Below, in pieces: positions 62,588 through 64,000 of a stretch of 64,000 bases of DNA. Every line of letters starts with the position of its first letter. Position 1 is the first letter of the stretch. This stretch comes from Saccharothrix australiensis. GTDB lineage: Bacteria > Actinomycetota > Actinomycetes > Mycobacteriales > Pseudonocardiaceae. Location of the stretch: assembly GCF_003634935.1 (NCBI RefSeq), contig NZ_RBXO01000001.1:6473501-6537500 (forward strand), in the 5' to 3' direction. A program made the position numbers and the translations under genes. The notes beneath the pieces are model-generated. The model was not told the origin of the DNA. It saw only the letters and a program-made list of their open reading frames with translations, and searched no databases.

Positions 62588-64000
62588 GCGCCGGGTCCAC
62601 CGCCGGGGCCATCGTCTGCGCGGTGGCGACGGCCGACAGGACGGCTCCTGCCTTGTTCAGGCACTCGTTGTCCTCGGCGACCGGGTCGGAGTCGGCCACG
62701 ATCCCGCCGCCCGCCTGCACGTAGGCGACGCCGTCGCGCACCAGGGCGGTGCGGATCGCGATGGCGGTGTCCGCGTCGCCCGCGAAGTCCAGGTAGCCGA
62801 CGACGCCGCCGTACAGGCCGCGCCGCGTCGGCTCCAGCTCCTCGATCAGCTCCATCGCGCGGGGCTTGGGCGCGCCGGACAGCGTGCCGGCCGGGAAGCA
62901 CGCGGCCACGGCGTCGAAGGCCGTGCGGCCCTCGGCCAGCTCGCCGCTGACCGTGGACACGATGTGCATGACGTGGCTGTACCGCTCGACCTTGAAGAAG
63001 TCGACGACGGTCACCGAGCCCGGCTTGCACACCCGGCCCAGGTCGTTGCGGCCCAGGTCGACCAGCATCAGGTGCTCGGCGCGCTCCTTGTGGTCGGCGA
63101 GCAGGTCCTTCTCCAGCAGGGCGTCCTCCTCGTCGTCCACCCCCCGCCACCGGGTGCCGGCGATGGGGTGCGTGGTGGCCTTGCCGTCGCGCACGGTCAC
63201 CAGGGACTCGGGGCTGCACCCGACGATGTCGAAGTCGTCCAGCCGCAGCAGGTACATGTAGGGGCTGGGGTTGGACGTGCGCAGGACGCGGTAGATGTCC
63301 AGCGCGTCCGCGGTGGTGGGCATCTCGAACCGCTGCGACAGCACCACCTGGAACGCCTCGCCCGCGCGGATGGCGGCCTTGGCCTTCTCCACGACCGCGT
63401 GGTGCTCCTGCTGCGACCGGCGGCGCGTGAACTCCGGCTTCGGCCGGGCGAACACGGCGACGGTGGGCGGCGCGGGGCTCTGGAGGTCCTCGGTCATCCG
63501 GTCCAGGCGCGCCACCGCGTCGTCGTAGGCGGCGTCGACGCGCTCCGCGGAGTCGTCCCAGTTGATCGCGTTGGCGATGAGCGTGACGGTGCCCTCGTGG
63601 TGGTCGAGCGCGGCGAGGTCGGTCGCCAGCAGCATGACCAGCTCGGGCACCCGGAGGTCGTCCTCGGCGAGGTCGGGCAGCTTCTCCAGGCGGCGCACGG
63701 CGTCGTAGCCGATGTAGCCGACCATGCCGCCGGTCAGCGGCGGCAGGCCGGGCAGCGGGTCGGTGCGCAGCACCTCGATCGTCTCGCGCAGGGCGAGCAG
63801 CGGGTCGCCGCCCTCGGGCAGGCCGACGGGGTGCGCGCCGGTCCAGTACGCCTCGCCGCCGGTCGCGGTGAGCGCGCCCGCGCTGCGCGCGCCGACGAAC
63901 GACCAGCGCGACCAGGAGCGGCCGTTCTCGGCGGACTCGAACAGGAACGTGCCCGGCCGGTCGGCCGCGAGCTTGCGGTAGAGCCCGACGGGTGTCTCCG
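62580..64000 (-). CDS. trpE: Anthranilate synthase component I (N-terminus beyond window)
   Basis: First committed enzyme of tryptophan synthesis, chorismate to anthranilate. About 473 residues are visible. From the truncated N-terminus: [20 protein letters not shown] (the S of the LLES-type feedback loop region is just upstream or here), then [18 protein letters not shown], and the chorismate-binding domain SPEPYMYL-like [69 protein letters not shown] and [17 protein letters not shown]. Ends overlapping the membrane-protein gene. Regulation cannot be judged since the 5' end is outside. Confidence 0.95.
   Translation of the reverse strand, partial: ETPVGLYRKLAADRPGTFLFESAENGRSWSRWSFVGARSAGALTATGGEAYWTGAHPVGLPEGGDPLLALRETIEVLRTDPLPGLPPLTGGMVGYIGYDAVRRLEKLPDLAEDDLRVPELVMLLATDLAALDHHEGTVTLIANAINWDDSAERVDAAYDDAVARLDRMTEDLQSPAPPTVAVFARPKPEFTRRRSQQEHHAVVEKAKAAIRAGEAFQVVLSQRFEMPTTADALDIYRVLRTSNPSPYMYLLRLDDFDIVGCSPESLVTVRDGKATTHPIAGTRWRGVDDEEDALLEKDLLADHKERAEHLMLVDLGRNDLGRVCKPGSVTVVDFFKVERYSHVMHIVSTVSGELAEGRTAFDAVAACFPAGTLSGAPKPRAMELIEELEPTRRGLYGGVVGYLDFAGDADTAIAIRTALVRDGVAYVQAGGGIVADSDPVAEDNECLNKAGAVLSAVATAQTMAPAVDPARV

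Overview
The window is very GC-rich (about 75%), uses GTG starts often, has almost exclusively G/C third codon positions, and carries actinobacterial hallmarks: DUF397 next to an XRE/DUF5753 regulator, a SARP with NB-ARC and TPR domains, a large ATP-binding LuxR regulator, DasR- and CebR-type operators, and a trpE-membrane protein-trpC-trpB-trpA-lgt block with pyk and tesB nearby. It looks like chromosome of a Pseudonocardiales actinomycete of the Saccharothrix/Actinosynnema/Lentzea kind. That placement is inferred from gene content only. No rRNA, tRNA, CRISPR array, phage or conjugative gene was seen.

Layout. 1-5.6 kb: fatty-acid or branched acyl-CoA degradation, with a racemase and acyl-CoA dehydrogenase (-) divergent from fadA-fadB (+). 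5.9-9.6 kb: small secreted proteins, a decayed secreted hydrolase gene, an AraC regulator, and a pair of DasR boxes with no obvious target gene. 10-16.3 kb: a cellobiose-type sugar locus, with a CebR-like LacI regulator facing a substrate-binding lipoprotein, two permeases and a GH1 beta-glucosidase; palindromic operators precede both the regulator and the binding-protein gene. 16.8-20.1 kb: an FtsX-type ABC exporter pair. 20.2-20.7 kb: an unusual element of two long hairpins in inverted orientation around a lower-GC core. 20.8-29.5 kb: LAL-type LuxR regulator with a tiny upstream gene, a modular GH18 chitinase under DasR boxes plus a CebR-like box, and a SARP regulator. 29.9-38.7 kb: DedA protein, XRE/DUF397 pair, rhomboid-like protein, gnd, a LysE exporter divergent from an Lrp regulator, a PLP decarboxylase and a Uma2 protein.

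38.7-46 kb: tesB, pyk, a VanZ-like protein, DUF2461, a helicase-associated-domain protein and a broken maleylpyruvate isomerase-like gene. 45-53 kb: gltBD and a dicarboxylate/amino-acid symporter. 53-58.5 kb: an orphan TAXI binding lipoprotein, a two-component pair split by an oppositely oriented secreted-protein gene, and lgt. 58.5-64 kb: a shortened Uma2 gene and the trp operon, with trpE cut by the window end.

The strongest unexplained signals are the 470-bp hairpin-core-hairpin module at 20224-20693 and a dispersed palindrome (core GATGTCAGTNACTGACATC) present four times in intergenic DNA. Many intergenic gaps also hold short tandem repeats with 7-15 bp units. The polysaccharide genes appear to form one regulatory picture: chitin response through DasR and cellobiose response through the LacI regulator, both converging on the chitinase promoter.
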